A DNA stretch of 64,000 nucleotides, from the NCBI GenBank assembly GCA_016708345.1, contig JADJFX010000009.1, positions 232,681-296,680 of the forward strand, read 5' to 3'. The stretch comes from Candidatus Rhodoferax bjergmarkensis. GTDB lineage: Bacteria > Pseudomonadota > Gammaproteobacteria > Burkholderiales > Burkholderiaceae_C. A model generated the notes under the pieces. It did not search any database and had not been told where the DNA came from. It worked only from the letters and a program-made list of their open reading frames with translations. Each line of letters starts with the position of its first letter. Positions within the stretch are counted from its first letter, which is position 1. Both the position numbers and the translations under genes were made by a program. Shown in pieces: positions 44,662 through 53,155 of the stretch.

Positions 44662-44824
44662 TTATGTATGAAATCGGCCTGTAGCGCACGTATACAGTGC
44701 GCGAGCAGCTATTAAATATATAGCGTTTTCAGGGGCATATCCCGCTCAAACCAGCCCCTGATCACCCAGCTCTTTCTTGAGGCAGGCGTAGTACACCGGC
44801 GCGGCCACCACGCCGGGCAGGCCG
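44662..44824. repeat. Left 163-bp direct repeat: permease gene end plus flank
   Basis: This segment matches 51807-51969 over exactly 163 bases with about 13 mismatches by eye (around 92 percent). It contains a dispersed-repeat copy and the last 79 bases of the AI-2E permease gene, from the TCA stop complement to CCGGGCAGGCCG. It is followed at once by unrelated sequence, so it is a truncated duplicate. Confidence 0.9.
44668..44730 (+). repeat. Dispersed repeat, copy h
   Basis: Reads AAATCGGCCTGTAGCGCACG, TATACAGTGCGCGAGCAGCT and ATTAAATATATAGCG. It is the fullest copy in the window and lies inside the left direct repeat. Confidence 0.8.
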
Positions 44825-44827
44825 CAT

Positions 44828-44867
44828 AAAAAGGGGCCAGCGCATCAAAGGGGCCAGGGTCGAATTA
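44828..44867. repeat. REP-like inverted repeat, left partner
   Basis: AAAAAGGGGCCAG followed by AAAGGGGCCAGGGTCGAATTA carries GGGGCCAG twice. It is the inverted counterpart of the sequence at 45231-45272 and brackets the RAYT remnant. Confidence 0.75.
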
Positions 44868-45155
44868 CAGGCATCGCACGCGCAGTACGCCACCTTGGGC
44901 GCGGACGACGCCAGCCGCCAGAGTGCCTGCCGCGCATTGTTTGAACAGGTGTTGAGCGATAAAACCCTCACCGACATCCGTCTTGCCCTGAACTAGTCCC
45001 AACCCTTGGGCAACAATCGTTTCTTCGACGCCATAGAACGAGCCACCGGCTAGCGCCGCGAAGCCAAACCACGGGGCAGACCGCGCAAACCTGAGCCGCA
45101 GGCGGCACCAGTCAATAATCCCAAGCAACTTGGGTTATCGGGAATGGATGCTTAA
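44865..45155 (+). pseudogene. RAYT-like (REP-associated tyrosine transposase) C-terminal remnant
   Basis: One frame reads YATLGADDASRQSACRALFE, QVLSDKTLTDIRLALN, a stop, SQPLGNNRFFDAIERATG, a stop, then RREAKPRGRPRKPEPQ. This matches the C-terminus of RAYT (Y1 transposase) proteins, with GADDASRQ, LGNNRF and GRPRK. The catalytic N-terminal half with the HUH motif and Tyr is absent and two stop codons interrupt the rest, so it is dead. It is framed by inverted REP-like repeats. Confidence 0.75.
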
Positions 45156-45210
45156 ATGAGCCTTTGCGCAGGTAGATACTGCGGGAGCAGCTATAAAAAC
45201 AGGAGCAAAT
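45156..45210 (+). repeat. Dispersed repeat, copy i
   Basis: Reads ATGAGCCTTTGCGCAGGTAG then ATACTGCGGGAGCAGCTATA. A diverged forward copy directly after the RAYT remnant. Confidence 0.55.
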
Positions 45211-45230
45211 AAAAGTGAGAATGAGTGCAT

Positions 45231-45272
45231 TTAATTCGAGCCTGGCCCCTTTTTTAGCCTGGCCCCTTTTTT
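45231..45272. repeat. REP-like inverted repeat, right partner
   Basis: TTAATTCGAGCCTGGCCCCT followed by AGCCTGGCCCCTTTTTTT carries CTGGCCCC twice and is the reverse complement of the left partner at 44828-44867. Confidence 0.75.
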
Positions 45273-45538
45273 TGCGCTGCGGGGTAGAGTTGTGTGTGTG
45301 GCAGACCCAAAACCAATGGGCGAGCATGGTCTTCACTGTTCAAGGGCTGCGAGGGCTTGCGCTGCAGAGGTTGGGGGTGTTTGGGTGCCCAAAACCCGCG
45401 CCATACTTGGGCTCATGCGCTAAAATCTTTTATCCGTTGGCCTCATGTGGTTGAAATGCTTTCCGTCACTTGAAGACTTTTGCCAAAGGTATTAGGCTCT
45501 GAGTTCAGAAAAATTCCAACGCAGGCACAGGGGAGCAA

Positions 45539-48500
45539 ATGAAACAAAAAGCCCGAGTTAGAGAAGTGAGATTGACTGCCGTCGTTTTTGCTGCACTGCT
45601 TTTTCTGTCAGGGACAGTGGTCACGGTGCTGGCTGCGGACGGGCAGCCCTCTATAAAAGCCGCTCCACGCACCACAAATGACATTGCCACGCTGCTCAGC
45701 CAACATCAGCCGGATCAAAAGCGGGCTGAAGAACTACGCGCAATTCTTAATTCCAAACCGCCGCAGACCGTTAGCGACGCCGATCAGACCAGTTACCACT
45801 TGCAACGGATGAAAGCCGCCAAGGAAGCCGGCGCCTTGGACGTGCGCATCGAGAGTGCGCGCAAGGTGGTGGAAACTGGCCCGTTCTCGACGCGTGGTTT
45901 CGATATGGGTCAAGTAATTTTCGCGGAAGTGGAGGGAGGCAGCTCTGCAGCCGCGCTGGAGCACATTGAGAAGGTGCTCCGTTACGGCGCCATGCTGTAC
46001 GGGCAGAACGTGAACATGCGCGTCATGCAGTCCATTGCCTATATTGACCTCGGCGACATTGAGAATGCATCGAAATCGCTCAGGGAAGCCGATCAGTGGA
46101 ACAACTCCTATCGAAACGAATATTGGTGGCCGGCCTACCGCTATACCTACGAGAAGCTGATCGAAGTCGCCCGGGCAAGAATTTTGACCATGCAGGGCAA
46201 ATATGCCGAAGCCGAAGCAGCCATGCGCAAGAGTGTCGATGCAGCCATTGCCGACATTGCCACAATCCCGATGAAATCCGTAAAGGACGAGAAATTTGTG
46301 TACGAGCATTCCGTGAATACCCGCCTAGCCGATCTTGCAGGGGTGCTCGCCATGCAAGGCCGACTCAACGAAGCGGAATTCACAGCGAGGCGGGCATTGA
46401 ACGACACGGTGTCGCGGTTTGGCGGATACTCTTTTCAGACCGCATACATACTCACCGCGCTGATTCAGATATTGCAGCAACAGGGGCGTTACGCCGAGGC
46501 GGTAAGCCTGGCGAAAACGACTATCGACATCTTCACCAAATCCGGTGCCGTCGACGACGCAAAGTACCTCGTCTACACTCGAAATTTGCTTGCATCGGCA
46601 TTGGTAGCCCAGGGAAATTATGCCGATGCACTTGCCGAGTATCACCGCATTCACGCCTCATTTGCTGCTTATCCCGAGTCGCAGGGTCGCCTCGCAGCCG
46701 GCAATGCGGACTGGGCTTTGGCGCTGGTGCAGACCGGCAAGCCGGATGAAGCTCTCCCCATGCTGGACCGCATCATCGCGAGAAATGCAATGTGGTTAGG
46801 CAAGGCACATGGAGAAATTGCGATCATGACCGGCGTAAAAGGCATGGCTTTGGTTGCATCCGGACAGAAGGATGCAGCGTTTGCGCAATTTCGGATGGCA
46901 ATGCCTATCCTGTTGAATGAAATCGTTTCCCCAAGCGACGAAGTTTCGCCGATGCGTGCCCAGCGTCTCAAGACCATCATGGAAGCCTACCTGTCTTTGC
47001 TGGGGAGAGCCAAGGTACGCCGCTCGAACAATCTACCGGCGTGGATATTGCCAGCGATGCCTTCAAGATTGCCGACGCGCTGCGTGGACAAAATACCCAG
47101 CAAGCCGTAGCTGCCTCGGCAGCACGTGCCGTGGCCGATGATCCGCAACTGGGCGGCGTCATTCGCAAGGAACAAGACTTGCGCCAGGAAGTGGTCTCGT
47201 TGCACCAAATATTGCGCGACCTGATGCTGGCGCGCCGGGAGCAGCAGCTGCCGAAAGTGATCGCCGATATGCAAAGTCGTATCGCCACTATCAAGCAGGA
47301 GCAAATTGCATTGCAAGCGGAAATCGAGAAACGCTTTCCGGCTTACGCCAACCTGATTCGTCCACAACCGCCGACGCTGGCGCAGGCGCGCGCGGTCCTG
47401 CGAAGCGGCGAGTCAATGGTGACCCTGTATGCCGCCGATAGCGGAACTTACGTCTGGGCCTTCAAGAAAGATGGACCGATTGCCTTTGTCAGCACCAAGA
47501 TGAAGCGTACCGAAGTTGAACAGCTGGTGCAGAAACTGCGTAAGGCGCTCGACCCCGGCAATGTCGATGTGACCAATTTGCCAGTGTTCGATCTTGCTGC
47601 GGCACAGCGCCTGTACGCGGAATTGCTGGTGCCAGTGGCATCCGGCTGGCAAGGTGCCAACAGTTTGCTTGTGGTCGCCAATGGCGCATTGAGCCAGTTG
47701 CCGTTTGCCGTGCTTCCCACAGGTGCCAGCACCGTCAAGCCCAATCCCAAGATCCTGTATGCAGAACTGCAAAGCATTCCTTGGCTCATCCAGAAAACCG
47801 CCATCACGCAGTTGCCATCGGCAAATGCCTTGGTCGCCTTGCGCAAGCTGCCCGTTGCTAATGGCCAGCGAGCACCCTTTGTAGGTTTTGGTGATCCGCA
47901 ATTTTCTATGGTCACGGCGATGTCAACCACAGGCACTGTACGCAACCTTGCCATTCCACGCCTGTCGCAGCGAAAGGTGGCGCAGGGCGAGTCGATGGAT
48001 TGGATTCAATACAGTCAGATCCCGCCCTTGCCTGATACACGGGACGAGATTCTGGCATTGGCAAAAGCCCTCAAGGCCGATCCAGATAGAGATATCTTTC
48101 TTGGCACACAGGCCAGTAAAGCCAATATCATGCGTACTGACCTAGCGAAATACAAGATCGTCGCTTTCGCTACGCACGGCCTATTGCCCGGGGACTTTCC
48201 CGGCGTGGACCAGCCATCGCTGGCCATGGCCAACCCCAACGATGGCAATCATGGTTTGCTGACGCTCGACGATATTCTCAAACTTAAACTCGATGCCGAC
48301 TGGGTGGTACTGTCGGCCTGCAACACGGCGGCCGGCGACGGCGCAGGCTCGGATGCGGTATCGGGTTTAGGGAGGGGCTTCTTTTATGCCGGAACGAGAG
48401 CGCTGTTGGCGACGCACTGGCCGGTGGAGTCGCTATCAGCCCGGTTCTTGGTGACGGGAATATTTGAACGGCAGGCCACCAACCCGACCCTGACTAGGGC

Positions 48501-48636
48501 CGAGGCCCTGCGTCAATCTATGCTGGGCCTGATGCAGCAAACTGAAATGGCTGTAGCCGGACAGAAGGCGTATTCGTACGCGCATCCACTGTTCTGGGCA
48601 CCGTATGCCTTGATCGGCGATAGCGGGGCGAATTGA
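45539..48636 (+). CDS. Secreted TPR-CHAT (caspase-like) protein, frameshifted
   Basis: Two overlapping frames (45539-47110 and 47041-48636) encode one protein of about 1030 residues. A signal peptide (VVFAALLFLSGTVVTVLAADG) precedes TPR-like helical repeats (for example ILTMQGKYAEAEAAMRKSVD, LAGVLAMQGRLNEAEFTAR, LVAQGNYADALAEYHRI). A coiled-coil stretch leads to a CHAT domain with the catalytic His in VAFATHGLLPG and Cys in VVLSACNTAAGDG. The shift lies at 47014-47016, where GGT for GGGT breaks AKG-TPLEQSTGVDIA; adding one G restores it. The start has GGGAG 5 bases upstream. An export signal on a CHAT protease is unusual; it may act in the periplasm or outside. Confidence 0.82.
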
Positions 48637-48676
48637 CTAGGTAGTTGAGTTGTTGTTATTGACAAAAGGAGAAAAT

Positions 48677-49555
48677 ATGAAGACTCTAGTATTGACATTG
48701 GCTCTGGCAAGCGGTTTTTCGGCAAGCATCGGAGCAGCATTGGCGCAGGATGCCAAAGAGCCCGAAGCAGTCTGGTTGGCACTGGAGCAGGGGAAAAAGG
48801 CAAAGCCAATTGCCTTTGCTCAGGACGTGAAGGAGCGCGAAGATGTCAGTGAATTCAAGAATCAATTGGTGAAGCCTGCCGGAAAAGGTCTGTTTCCAGC
48901 TGTCGTCATCATGTCTTCATGCGCCGGTGTCAATGACGCGCTGGTGAGTCGGGCAAAGGAGTTGCTGGATGCCGGATTTGCTGTCCTGACTGTTGATTCA
49001 TTCGGCCCGCGCAACAAGCAATGGTGGGCTTGTCTTGACGTGATGACTTATCAAATGGCGGATACATTCGATGCGCTCAAGCACTTGCAGAAATTCGATG
49101 TGATCAACAAACAGCGGATTTTTGGCGCGGGCTGGTCAACCGGCATCATGGGGCCGATGGTGGCCACCAGCCCGGAGGGCAGAAAACAGGCGGGCTCCGA
49201 GCTCGGTTTTGCGGCAGTTGTTTCCCATTACGGCAATTGCATGTATCAGGAAAAGCCGAGTTTTCCACCGGTGCATATTCTGAGAAATGACGTAGATAAG
49301 CCGGTACTGATGCTGCTGGCAGAGTCGGATGTTCCGGTCAGCAACTGTTTTCCGCTGCTTGAAGAATTGAAAAAGGCCGGCAAGCCGGTTGAATTCCATA
49401 CGTTTAGCGGCGCTCATCATCTGTGGGATCGGGCCGATGAGACTCGCGTCAGCCGCGAGAATGGCTTTGGGCAGAAAATCACATTCAAATACAGCCCCGA
49501 TATCACCAAGGATGCGACCCAGCGGATGGTCGATTTTTTTAATCGTTTCAAGTGA
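48677..49555 (+). CDS. Secreted dienelactone hydrolase-like alpha/beta hydrolase
   Basis: The ~292-residue protein has a signal peptide (MKTLVLTLALASGFSASIGAALAQ). The alpha/beta-hydrolase domain has PAVVIMSSCAGVNDALVSRAKELLDAGFAVLTVDSFGPR, GAGWSTGIMGPMVATS at the expected nucleophile position, MLLAESDVPVSNCFPL (acid) and FSGAHHLWDR (base His). The nucleophile is Ser in GWSTG or possibly Cys elsewhere. A strong ribosome site AAAGGAG precedes the ATG. It follows the TPR-CHAT gene by 40 bases and both products carry export signals, so they may act together. Confidence 0.86.
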   Translation: MKTLVLTLALASGFSASIGAALAQDAKEPEAVWLALEQGKKAKPIAFAQDVKEREDVSEFKNQLVKPAGKGLFPAVVIMSSCAGVNDALVSRAKELLDAGFAVLTVDSFGPRNKQWWACLDVMTYQMADTFDALKHLQKFDVINKQRIFGAGWSTGIMGPMVATSPEGRKQAGSELGFAAVVSHYGNCMYQEKPSFPPVHILRNDVDKPVLMLLAESDVPVSNCFPLLEELKKAGKPVEFHTFSGAHHLWDRADETRVSRENGFGQKITFKYSPDITKDATQRMVDFFNRFK

Positions 49556-49675
49556 GGGACTTGCAGAATTCCGAAAACCAGTCGAATTAGCTGCAATCAG
49601 AGGCAAAAAATTGAGGGCAGCCCCCCAAAAGTGCGGGAAAATCCAAGCACTGAATCAAGAGATCGCTGCCCGCCC

Positions 49676-50090
49676 ATGAATACTACCCTGAGTCCCGTCA
49701 CCGTCCAAAGATTTTCTGCCTTGCAAGGCGAACTCATAGGGCTGGTGGAGCAAGACTACACGGGCCTGACGCCCAAGCTCGAACAAATCATTCGCGCTTT
49801 TGAATTCACGCAAATCGAGTTGGCGGTCTACCGTGATCGGGGCTACGCACAAGGTCGTGGCGTGGGGTGCCCAGAGGAGGATCGCTGCGCGCTGGCTTGT
49901 GCATTTCTTGCCAAGGCGGTACTGGATCTGAAGACCACCAGGGCGCTGATCGATCGCTTGCAAGCAGACAGCAAGCTGCGCCGATTGTGCGGTTTTGATT
50001 TGCGCCATGCGCTGCCCAGCGAGTCCACATTCAGTCGCGCCTTTGCGGAGTTTTCCGCCAGTGAGCTGTTGCAGCGAGTGCATGCAAGGA
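49676..50090 (+). mobile_element. Truncated transposase, DUF772/IS1182-like N-terminal part
   Basis: About 138 residues from MNTTLSPVTVQRFS remain, with LEQIIRAFEFTQIELAVYRDRGYAQGRGVGCPEEDRCALACAFLAKAVLDLKTTRALIDRL and LPSESTFSRAFAEFSASEL, the N-terminal domain shared by IS1182-type transposases. Sequence similarity stops at about 50090 and the catalytic DDE core is missing. Upstream, GAGGGCAGCCCCCCAAAAGT near 49614 may be the left end of the element. Confidence 0.75.
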
Positions 50091-50102
50091 GGAACTTTGG
50101 GG

Positions 50103-50315
50103 TCAGGTCTTGTAATCCAGCATTTCACCCGACTCCCCCTTAAAAGCTTGCCCATCCATCCTAGTTTCAACAAGGTTTTCCTCCGGTATTTCTTCCAAAA
50201 ATTTGGCCGTTTGCGCAAGCAGGGCAAGCGCAGGAAGCTTCTGTTTTGATTGCAATTGCAAGAGTTCACGGGTTCGCAGAACCTCGGACTTTGCCAAGTC
50301 TGCAAGGGCTCTCGA
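50103..50315 (-). pseudogene. Coding-like remnant, unassigned
   Basis: In frame after the dead toxin's stop, the sequence reads ALADLAKSEVLRTRELLQLQ, KQKLPALALLAQTAKFLEEI and NLVETRMDGQAFKGESGEML and ends DYKT. Its amino-acid composition looks like real protein, but I recognise no family and see no start. It is probably the 3' end of a gene disrupted with the toxin region. Confidence 0.4.
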
Positions 50316-50525
50316 TCACGTTTTCAACAGCCGCTTCATCAATAGCGTTGGAAAATCTTGCCGATGGCCAGCCGTTCCGTTGAAAAGCCCGGCATCCACT
50401 TTTGCCAGCTTGTCGAAAATCTCGTCTTCCGCTTTCAGCCAAGACGCTTCGCTTCACTTTTCCAGCATGTAATCCTGCAGCGAAAGCAAGTCAACCTAGG
50501 CAGCGGGAAGAATGATGACGGCCAT
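50316..50525 (-). pseudogene. Decayed ParE/RelE-family toxin
   Basis: From ATG 50525 the frame reads MAVIILPAA, stop, VDLLSLQDYMLEK, stop, SEASWLKAEDEIFDKLAKVDAG, then LFNGTA joined directly to GHRQDFPTLLMKRLLKT. The start and end match a RelE/ParE-type toxin, but two nonsense codons (one where Trp TGG is expected) and a deletion of the central 40 or so residues make it inactive. The start overlaps the stop of the antitoxin fragment (TAATG), as in live modules. Confidence 0.8.
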
Positions 50526-50650
50526 TATTTGCGGCTTTGGCGTGCAGCCAGCAATTGCGCCCGGGAGTCTGCAGCAGAGATGCCTTTGCCTTGAGCACGG
50601 TCTTTTTCACCCAAGGCGATGATTTTGAGCGCCGCGATCAGGGACTCTTT
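50525..50650 (-). pseudogene. C-terminal fragment of the partner antitoxin
   Basis: The frame ends KESLIAALKIIALGEKDRAQ, GKGISAADSRAQLLAARQSRK, a helical charged tail like those of Phd/RHH-type antitoxins paired with ParE. It stops at TAATG overlapping the toxin start. The N-terminal part is missing, because the Rpn-family gene on the opposite strand begins within the same segment. Confidence 0.65.
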
Positions 50651-51739
50651 TTCCTGAAACTGCTGAACAGCCACGACAACGCCTACAAAAACGTCTTCTC
50701 CCACCCCAAGGCGGTGCAAGACCTTCTGCGCGGCTTCGTGCACGAAGACTGGGTGCAGCAACTGGACTACACCACCTTGGAAAAAGTCAGCGGCAGCTAC
50801 GTTAGCGACGACCTGCGCGACCGCGAAGACGACATCATCTGGCGCATTCGGATGCGCGCCGAGGCCCAAAGCACACCGGCAGCGCAGGGCGAGAATGCGG
50901 GCGATGATTCAGGTGAAGCCACAGGCGAATGGCTGTACGTCTACCTCCTGCTCGAATTCCAGAGCAGCAACGACCCCTGGATGGCCGTGCGCATCCTGAC
51001 CTACATCGGGCTGTTGTACCAAGACCTCATCAAAAGCGGACAAACCAAGGCCCGCAAACTCCCTGCCGTCTTTCCGCTGGTGCTCTACAACGGCGAACGC
51101 CCTTGGAGTGCCGCACGCGAAATGGAAGAACTGATCGAGCCCGTGCCACAGAGCCTTGCGGCCTATCGCCCGCGCCTGCGCTACTTTGTGATGGACGAAG
51201 GGCGCGTACCCGAGGTCAGTTTGCACCAATCGGACAACGCCATTGCCAGCCTGGTGCAACTCGAGCGCAGCACAAGCCCGCAAGAAATAGCCGATGTGGT
51301 GGGTCAACTGGCACACAAACTCAAGGCCCCGCAAAACCGGGAACTGCGCCGGGCGCTCACCGTGTGGGTTCGCCGCTTGGTACTGCGCCGCTTTGTGCCC
51401 GAAGGCGAGATAATCGAACTTGAAGACTTACCGGAGGTACATCACATGATCAGCGAACGCGTGGAGGGCTGGACCCAGCAATGGCTCAAGCAGGGGATGC
51501 AGCAAGGTATGCAGCAAGGAAAACTCGAAGGAAAACTCGAAGGAAAACTTGAAGGAAAACTTGAAGGAAAACTTGAAGCCGAGGCCGACATGTTGCGCCG
51601 CTTGCTGACCCGACGTTTTGGCCCCTTGCCCCCAGAGTTGCTGGCGAAAATAAGTGCTGCCAGTGGCGATCAGATCGAAGCCTGGTTCGACCGCAGCGTC
51701 GATGCATCCAACTTGACACAGGTGTTTGCCAGTCATTGA
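50537..51739 (+). CDS. Rpn-family recombination-promoting nuclease (PD-(D/E)XK)
   Basis: The 400-residue frame contains HDNAYKNVFSHPKAVQDLLRGFV, DDIIWRIR, the nuclease motif YVYLLLEFQSSNDPWMAVRIL, and PLVLYNGERPWSAAREM, the Rpn/transposase_31 pattern. The C-terminus has five 12-base tandem units encoding KLEG repeats (51518-51577), then a DUF4351-like end RRFGPLPPELLAKI. The true start is uncertain: only TTG codons lie upstream of HDNAY, and the region before about 50655 reads as antitoxin sequence on the other strand, so the native start seems lost or replaced. Rpn proteins promote RecA-independent recombination and act in phage-defence-like roles. Confidence 0.78.
   Translation: MACSQQLRPGVCSRDAFALSTVFFTQGDDFERRDQGLFFLKLLNSHDNAYKNVFSHPKAVQDLLRGFVHEDWVQQLDYTTLEKVSGSYVSDDLRDREDDIIWRIRMRAEAQSTPAAQGENAGDDSGEATGEWLYVYLLLEFQSSNDPWMAVRILTYIGLLYQDLIKSGQTKARKLPAVFPLVLYNGERPWSAAREMEELIEPVPQSLAAYRPRLRYFVMDEGRVPEVSLHQSDNAIASLVQLERSTSPQEIADVVGQLAHKLKAPQNRELRRALTVWVRRLVLRRFVPEGEIIELEDLPEVHHMISERVEGWTQQWLKQGMQQGMQQGKLEGKLEGKLEGKLEGKLEAEADMLRRLLTRRFGPLPPELLAKISAASGDQIEAWFDRSVDASNLTQVFASH
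51518..51577 (+). repeat. 12-bp tandem repeat, five units
   Basis: Unit GGAAAACTCGAA or GGAAAACTTGAA, repeated in frame inside the Rpn gene and encoding GKLE five times (KLEG register). Two C/T variants distinguish early from late units, as expected of slippage expansion. Confidence 0.9.
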
Positions 51740-51783
51740 CCACCGTGCGCGGCATTGCGTCCACAAGGGGCAAATTTGCTGTA

Positions 51784-51806
51784 CTTAATTCGAGTCCGGC
51801 ACCTTT
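51784..51806. repeat. REP-like end resembling the RAYT inverted repeats
   Basis: ACTTAATTCGAGTCCGGCACC then TTTT resembles TTAATTCGAGCCTGGCCCCT at 45231 with a few changes. It abuts the right 163-bp direct repeat. Confidence 0.55.
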
Positions 51807-51969
51807 TTATGCATGAAATTGGCCTGTACCGCACGTATATAGTGCGCGAGCAGCTATTAAAGTTATAGCGTTTTCAGGGGCTGATCCAGCTCAGACCAGC
51901 CCCTGATCACCCAGCTCTTTTTTGAGGTAAGCGTAGTACACCGGCGCGGCCACCACGCCGGGCAGGCCG
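51807..51969. repeat. Right 163-bp direct repeat: permease gene end plus flank
   Basis: This is the partner of 44662-44824, containing a dispersed-repeat copy and the true last 79 bases of the permease gene. The two repeats bracket about 7 kb of accessory DNA. Confidence 0.9.
51813..51870 (+). repeat. Dispersed repeat, copy j
   Basis: Reads ATGAAATTGGCCTGTACCGC, ACGTATATAGTGCGCGAGCA and GCTATTAAAGTTATAGCG. A near-consensus forward copy inside the right direct repeat. Confidence 0.8.
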
Positions 51970-52901
51970 AACAGGGTTTCCATCAGCAAAATGGCGGTGA
52001 GCATCTCCCAGGATTTGGCGTTGATCTGTGCGCCGATGATGCGGGCATTCAAAAAATACTCCAGCTTGTGGATCACCACCATGAACACCAGCGACCCCAC
52101 CGCCACATGCAGCGAGTGTGACAAGCCCACCACAATCAGCGAGTTGGACACGATGTTGCCCACCACCGGAATCAAACCAGCAAAAAAGGTGACCGCGATC
52201 ATGGTTTTGACCAGCGGCAAATGCACCCCGGCCAGCGGCAAAACGACCAGCAGAAAAATGGCCGTGAACACCGTGTTGATGAGGGAAATCAGTACCTGCG
52301 CAAACACAATTTTGCGAAACATCAGTGCCAGATTGCCCACGCGCTCGCGCAAGGCCGCGGCAAACGGGCGCTGGCTGCCCAAGGTGGTGACATCCTGCAG
52401 CGCCACCATGGCACCAATGATCATGCCCAGCAGTAGATGAATGATGACGTGCCCGGCTTGCTGACCCACCACCTTGGCTTCGCCCGCGTGTTCGCGCAAC
52501 CAGTCGGTCAGCCACTGGCGCAGGGCCTGGGCACCTTCGGGGAGGTTGGCACCAAGCCATTCGGGCAGTTGCGCGCGCGAGGCCTCGATCATGTCAGCCA
52601 GTTTTTGCAGCAGCGTCTGCAAGTTGCTGGCATCGCTGCGCAAAAACACCTGCAAGGCCCAGGCACCCAGACTCAGACTCACAATCACCAGCGCAGACAG
52701 CAGCACCACCGCAATCGTGCGCGACTGCTGGTTGCTGAATTTCCTGGCGATGGTGGGTGCCATCAGGTGGACCAGTGAGTACACCAAAAGCCCGGAAAAC
52801 AGGGCCACCAGCAAACCGGCCTTGAGCACGGTCAAAAGAGCCAGCGCGGCCAGCACATACGACGCCATCTTGGTCGCAGACAGGTTGTTGCGTGATTTCA
52901 T
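51891..52901 (-). CDS. AI-2E-family transporter (PerM/YdiK-like)
   Basis: This ~336-residue membrane protein from MKSRNNLSATKMASYVL has eight predicted helices in the family's pattern. A soluble loop follows the first three, then HVIIHLLLGMIIGAMVAL, LISLINTVFTAIFLLVVLP, AVTFFAGLIPVVGNIVSNS and AKSWEMLTAILLMETLFGLPGVVAAPVYYAYLKKEL, all diagnostic. Members are proposed to export autoinducer-2 or small ions; the substrate here is unknown. Its last 79 bases exist in a second copy at the far end of a 7 kb island. Confidence 0.9.
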   Translation of the reverse strand: MKSRNNLSATKMASYVLAALALLTVLKAGLLVALFSGLLVYSLVHLMAPTIARKFSNQQSRTIAVVLLSALVIVSLSLGAWALQVFLRSDASNLQTLLQKLADMIEASRAQLPEWLGANLPEGAQALRQWLTDWLREHAGEAKVVGQQAGHVIIHLLLGMIIGAMVALQDVTTLGSQRPFAAALRERVGNLALMFRKIVFAQVLISLINTVFTAIFLLVVLPLAGVHLPLVKTMIAVTFFAGLIPVVGNIVSNSLIVVGLSHSLHVAVGSLVFMVVIHKLEYFLNARIIGAQINAKSWEMLTAILLMETLFGLPGVVAAPVYYAYLKKELGDQGLV

Positions 52902-53155
52902 TTGCAAAATGTACACCACGAATTGGCGTTGTCGAGAGCGCGTCTTGCGCATCACAGCGCATCCCAACTCCACACAGCAAATACGCACGTTATTGCTCGC
53001 GACATCCTTAGAACCTTCACTCTAGGGATTTAGCGGGTTTTAGGGTGTTTTCACTACGGCAAGGCGGCACAATCCATGGTGCGCGACATTCACCGTTTCA
53101 CTGTGTGATGGCCGCCGGCCTGTTGCCAATTCAAACCAATTTTCCGGAGCTCCTT

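Larger units (their letters stand above)
45156..45538. other. Intergenic region upstream of the TPR-CHAT gene
   Basis: These 383 bases hold a dispersed repeat, the right REP-like inverted repeat and the promoter region of the TPR-CHAT gene. No intact gene is seen. Confidence 0.5.

Noticed and set aside
49806..50305. Minus-strand open frames opposite the truncated transposase
   Set aside because: The plus-strand frame has recognisable transposase motifs; the minus frames are shadows.
51518..51577. CRISPR-like array
   Set aside because: The 12-base units are contiguous without spacers and in frame with the coding sequence; no cas genes are nearby.
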